In this document: positions 5,125 through 6,869 of the stretch, in pieces | Position numbering within the stretch: the first letter of the stretch is position 1 | Layout: every line of letters starts with the position of its first letter | Source of the DNA: DASVSE01 sp036399715 | Lineage (GTDB): Bacteria; Bacteroidota; Rhodothermia; Rhodothermales; Rubricoccaceae | DNA: 6,869 bases | Direction of reading: 5' to 3' | NCBI GenBank assembly: GCA_036399715.1 | Contig: DASWMO010000236.1 | Location: 1 to 6,869, forward strand | Translations under genes and position numbers: made by a program | Notes under the pieces: generated by a model | Database searches by the model: none | What the model was told of the DNA's origin: nothing | What the model saw: only the letters and a program-made list of their open reading frames with translations

Positions 5125-6231
5125 TTGCAGAACGAGACGATCCCCTTGGTTGACCTCCCCGGAGAGCGTCTCCGCAACCAGCATCTGATCGGGACCCCGC
5201 TGGAGACGGCCACCGACGTCGTCCGCTGGATGGGCGCCGTCCAGGCACAGGACTACGCCGGCGCCACATGGGCGCTCGCACTGAGGGCCTCTGGGGCCGA
5301 CCGTGCAACAATCGACGCCCTGTTCGCGGCCGGAGCGATCCTCCGTACCCACGTGATGCGGCCGACGTGGCACTTCGTGATGCCCGAGGACATCCGCTGG
5401 ATGCTGGCCCTGACCGGGGCGCGCGTGAGCGCGCAGAACGCCTCGTACGACCGAAAGCTGGAACTCGGCGGCGCCGTCTACGCGAGGAGCAACGCGCTCC
5501 TCGCTGCTGCGCTGGAGGGCGGACGGCACCGGACCCGGACCGAGCTGGCAGCGGTGCTCGAAGCAGCCGGAATCGCCGCGCGCGGGCAGAGGCTCGCGCA
5601 CCTCATGATGCGGGCGGAACTCGACGCCGTCGTCTGTAGCGGTCCGCTCCGAGGAAAGCAGTTCACCTACGCCCTGCTCGACGAGCGTGTGCCCCCAGCT
5701 CGTCCGCGTGAACGCGAGGAAGCAGTTGCCGAGCTTGCGGGGCGCTACTTCGCCAGCCACGGCCCGGCGACCGTGCACGACTTCGCCTGGTGGTCAGGGC
5801 TCACGATGGCCGACGCGAAGGCCGGGCTCGATTACGTCCGGCACCAGCTTGAACAGGTGACCGTGGACGGGCGTGCCTACTGGCGAGCAGCCCAGACGCT
5901 GCCGCCACCGCAGGAGCCGACGGTCCTTCTGTTGCCGAACTACGACGAGCACATCGTGGCGTACCGGGACCACGGCCCGTCTCTCGATCCGGGGGCGCCG
6001 CGTGTGCTCGACGGCTGGGGCTCCGGACTCACCTCTCACCTGGTCGTTCGGAACGGGGTCGTTGTCGGAGGGTGGAGGCGAACCCTGGAGCGGGAGCGGC
6101 TCGTCGTGCGGCTCTCCATGCACGTCCGGCTCAGCGCGTCCGAGCAGTCGGACCTCGCACGCGCGGCGGAGGGATACGGACGGTTCGTCGGGCTGCCGGT
6201 CACGCTAGCAGAGCGTGACCCTACACCGTAG
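5125..6231 (+). CDS. Winged-helix DNA-binding protein, AlkZ/YcaQ-like (HTH_42) putative DNA glycosylase
   Basis: A 368-residue protein of the HTH_42 family, full length. Landmarks: LRNQHLIGTPL (16-26), RWMGAVQAQDYAGATWAL (34-51), ILRTHVMRPTWHFV (72-85), a middle winged-helix region (about 125-190), HDFAWWSGL (218-226) and LLLPNYDEHIVAYRD (268-282). Q40 and Q42 in VQAQD correspond to the QxQ catalytic pair described for Streptomyces AlkZ (QxD in E. coli YcaQ), glycosylases that remove bulky alkylated bases and unhook DNA crosslinks. A role in repairing genotoxin damage is therefore plausible; many homologues are untested. The start is TTG at 5125, the first start codon after the in-frame stop at 5104. 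It lies 71 bases after the preceding core box, the longest leader among the five putative cassettes. Confidence 0.88.
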   Translation: MQNETIPLVDLPGERLRNQHLIGTPLETATDVVRWMGAVQAQDYAGATWALALRASGADRATIDALFAAGAILRTHVMRPTWHFVMPEDIRWMLALTGARVSAQNASYDRKLELGGAVYARSNALLAAALEGGRHRTRTELAAVLEAAGIAARGQRLAHLMMRAELDAVVCSGPLRGKQFTYALLDERVPPARPREREEAVAELAGRYFASHGPATVHDFAWWSGLTMADAKAGLDYVRHQLEQVTVDGRAYWRAAQTLPPPQEPTVLLLPNYDEHIVAYRDHGPSLDPGAPRVLDGWGSGLTSHLVVRNGVVVGGWRRTLERERLVVRLSMHVRLSASEQSDLARAAEGYGRFVGLPVTLAERDPTP

Positions 6232-6239
6232 GCTGGTCC

Positions 6240-6306
6240 ACCTTCCCCGCGCTAGCGAGACGCGTTGCCTGCCGGGTCGTCTCGCCCACCGCAACCCATT
6301 AGAAGG
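6240..6306 (+). repeat. Putative attC-like site downstream of the winged-helix gene
   Basis: GCG (6249-6251) and GCGAGACG (6255-6262) pair with CGTCTCGC (6278-6285) and CGC (6290-6292); the 8-bp inner stem is perfect. Spacer AACCC and core box ATTAGAA (6298-6304) follow. On the left, a 2-nt spacer separates the arm from ACCTTCC (6240-6246), which lacks the AAC triplet. Outside the core, CCTTC (6241-6245) pairs with GAAGG (6302-6306). The 2-nt left and 5-nt right spacers match the other sites. Confidence 0.45.
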
Positions 6307-6317
6307 ACATGTGAAGA

Positions 6318-6384
6318 GGTGGTGTCAGCGAGCGCGGGGAGCTTCTCTCTCCACTCACCACCAGTCGCTCCGTCTCCGAGCGAC
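6318..6384 (+). repeat. Two inverted repeats in the leader of the last VOC gene
   Basis: GGTGGTG (6318-6324) pairs with CACCACC (6356-6362), and immediately afterwards GTCGCTC (6364-6370) pairs perfectly with GAGCGAC (6378-6384) around a 7-base loop. They fill the space between the attC-like core box at 6298 and the ATG at 6400, where no open reading frame is present. They could be regulatory hairpins or what is left of a decayed cassette end. Confidence 0.4.
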
Positions 6385-6399
6385 GCACCCCCACGCCCC

Positions 6400-6869
6400 A
6401 TGACGACTCCAGCCAAGAACACGATCTGCCTCTGGTACGACCGCGACGCCGAGGACGCGGCGCGCTTCTACGCCGAGACCTTTCCCGACTCGGCCGTCAC
6501 CGCCGTGCACCGCGCGCCGGGGGACTACCCGTCCGGGAAGCAAGGCGACGTGCTGACGGTCGAGTTCACCGTGCTCGGCATCCCCTGCCTCGGGCTCAAC
6601 GGCGGGCCGGCCTTCAAGCACACCGAGGCGTTCTCGTTTCAGGTCGCGACCGCGGACCAGGCCGAGACGGACCGCTACTGGGACGCGATCGTCGGTAACG
6701 GCGGTCAGGAGAGCGCGTGCGGCTGGTGCAGGGACAAATGGGGGCTGTCGTGGCAGATCACGCCGGTCGCGCTGACGCAGGCGATCGCAGATTCTGATCC
6801 CGCCGCGGCCAAGCGCGCGTTCGAGGCGATGATGACGATGCGGAAGATCGACGTCGCCGTCATCGAGGC
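6400..6869 (+). CDS. VOC-family protein, PhnB/3-demethylubiquinone methyltransferase-like (PF06983), 3' truncated
   Basis: An open frame from ATG 6400 to the window end, 156 codons with no stop. It begins MTTPAKNTICLWYDRDAEDA, then ARFYAETFPDS (21-31) and VLTVEFTVLGIPCLGLNGGP (51-70), followed by SFQVATADQAETDRYWDAIV and CGWCRDKWGLSWQITPVAL. These are the standard blocks of PF06983, including the LNGGP strand and CGW-x-x-DKWGxSWQ. The final MMTMRKIDVAVIEA is close to the usual C-terminus, so only a few residues are probably missing. Despite the old name such proteins are not shown to be methyltransferases; they have the VOC fold with unknown substrates. It is not closely similar to the VOC gene at 1389. 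No SD; the leader contains two hairpins. Confidence 0.88.
   Translation, partial: MTTPAKNTICLWYDRDAEDAARFYAETFPDSAVTAVHRAPGDYPSGKQGDVLTVEFTVLGIPCLGLNGGPAFKHTEAFSFQVATADQAETDRYWDAIVGNGGQESACGWCRDKWGLSWQITPVALTQAIADSDPAAAKRAFEAMMTMRKIDVAVIE

Larger units (their letters stand above)
2588..6298 (+). mobile_element. Putative integron gene-cassette array (five single-gene cassettes)
   Basis: Six attC-like palindromes (2471-2593, 3249-3341, 3786-3842, 4376-4458, 4904-5054, 6240-6306) end in TTA-containing core boxes. Using the classical crossover point (before TT), they divide the region into units of about 748, 501, 616, 596 and 1250 bp. Each contains exactly one complete + strand gene: lipoprotein, arr, DUF5946, Imm-5-like and winged helix. 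Unrelated same-strand genes with short leaders and terminal palindromes are the hallmark of integron cassettes, and arr is a known cassette gene. No integrase gene or attI is visible and the core boxes are non-classical, so the class is inferred. Upstream genes (667-2438) may be older members with decayed sites. Confidence 0.5.

Noticed and set aside
1..6869. CRISPR array, tRNA or rRNA genes
   Set aside because: No regularly spaced direct repeats, and no cloverleaf or rRNA-like sequence recognised on either strand.
1..6869. A single functional operon or biosynthetic cluster
   Set aside because: Genes are co-oriented but separated by structured gaps, mostly lack SDs and share no pathway; a cassette array explains this better.

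Overview
This is a GC-rich window (very roughly two thirds G+C by eye) from a bacterial accessory region. All ten recognisable genes lie on the + strand. Each is a stand-alone gene with no pathway link to its neighbours: a truncated esterase, a RibD/DHFR-like reductase, a PhnB-like VOC protein, a DinB-like protein, a small lipoprotein, a rifamycin ADP-ribosyltransferase (arr), a DUF5946 protein, an Imm-5-like putative immunity protein, an AlkZ-like winged-helix protein and a second VOC protein cut by the window end. The protein families and codon use would suit a high-GC environmental bacterium, perhaps Rhodothermia/Rubricoccaceae-like Bacteroidota. That assignment is weak, since no taxonomic marker gene is present.

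Layout: 2-610 esterase; 667-1263 reductase; 1389-1796 VOC; 1941-2438 DinB; 2597-3229 lipoprotein; 3356-3772 arr; 3865-4374 DUF5946; 4457-5020 Imm-5-like; 5125-6231 winged helix; 6400-end VOC. There are no gene-free stretches over 300 bases. The gaps (56-168 bases) are full of imperfect palindromes.

The main observation is that the gaps from 2471 to 6306 look like integron attC recombination sites. Each of six consecutive gaps ends in a TTA-containing core box ((A/G)TTANNN). This is preceded by a 5-nt spacer and an arm that pairs with an arm 30-140 bases upstream, in several cases with an extra unpaired base on the upstream side. In five of the six the left arm is separated from its outer box by exactly 2 nt. 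Three right arms share GTGAGC. These sites cut the region into five units (about 500-1250 bp), each holding exactly one same-strand gene: lipoprotein, arr, DUF5946, Imm-5-like and winged helix. This is the expected form of a gene-cassette array. The core boxes deviate from the classical GTTRRRY (ATT in four of six) and the left boxes are degenerate. No integrase gene is visible, so the array is an inference.

The gene content fits an adaptive cassette pool: antibiotic inactivation (arr), possible removal of genotoxic DNA adducts (AlkZ-like QxQ protein), possible thiol- or metal-dependent detoxification (DinB, VOC) and an orphan immunity-like gene. No regulatory gene or operon logic links them. 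Overlap between sites and genes (the Imm-5-like gene starts inside one core box and ends inside the next palindrome) is the only physical coupling seen.
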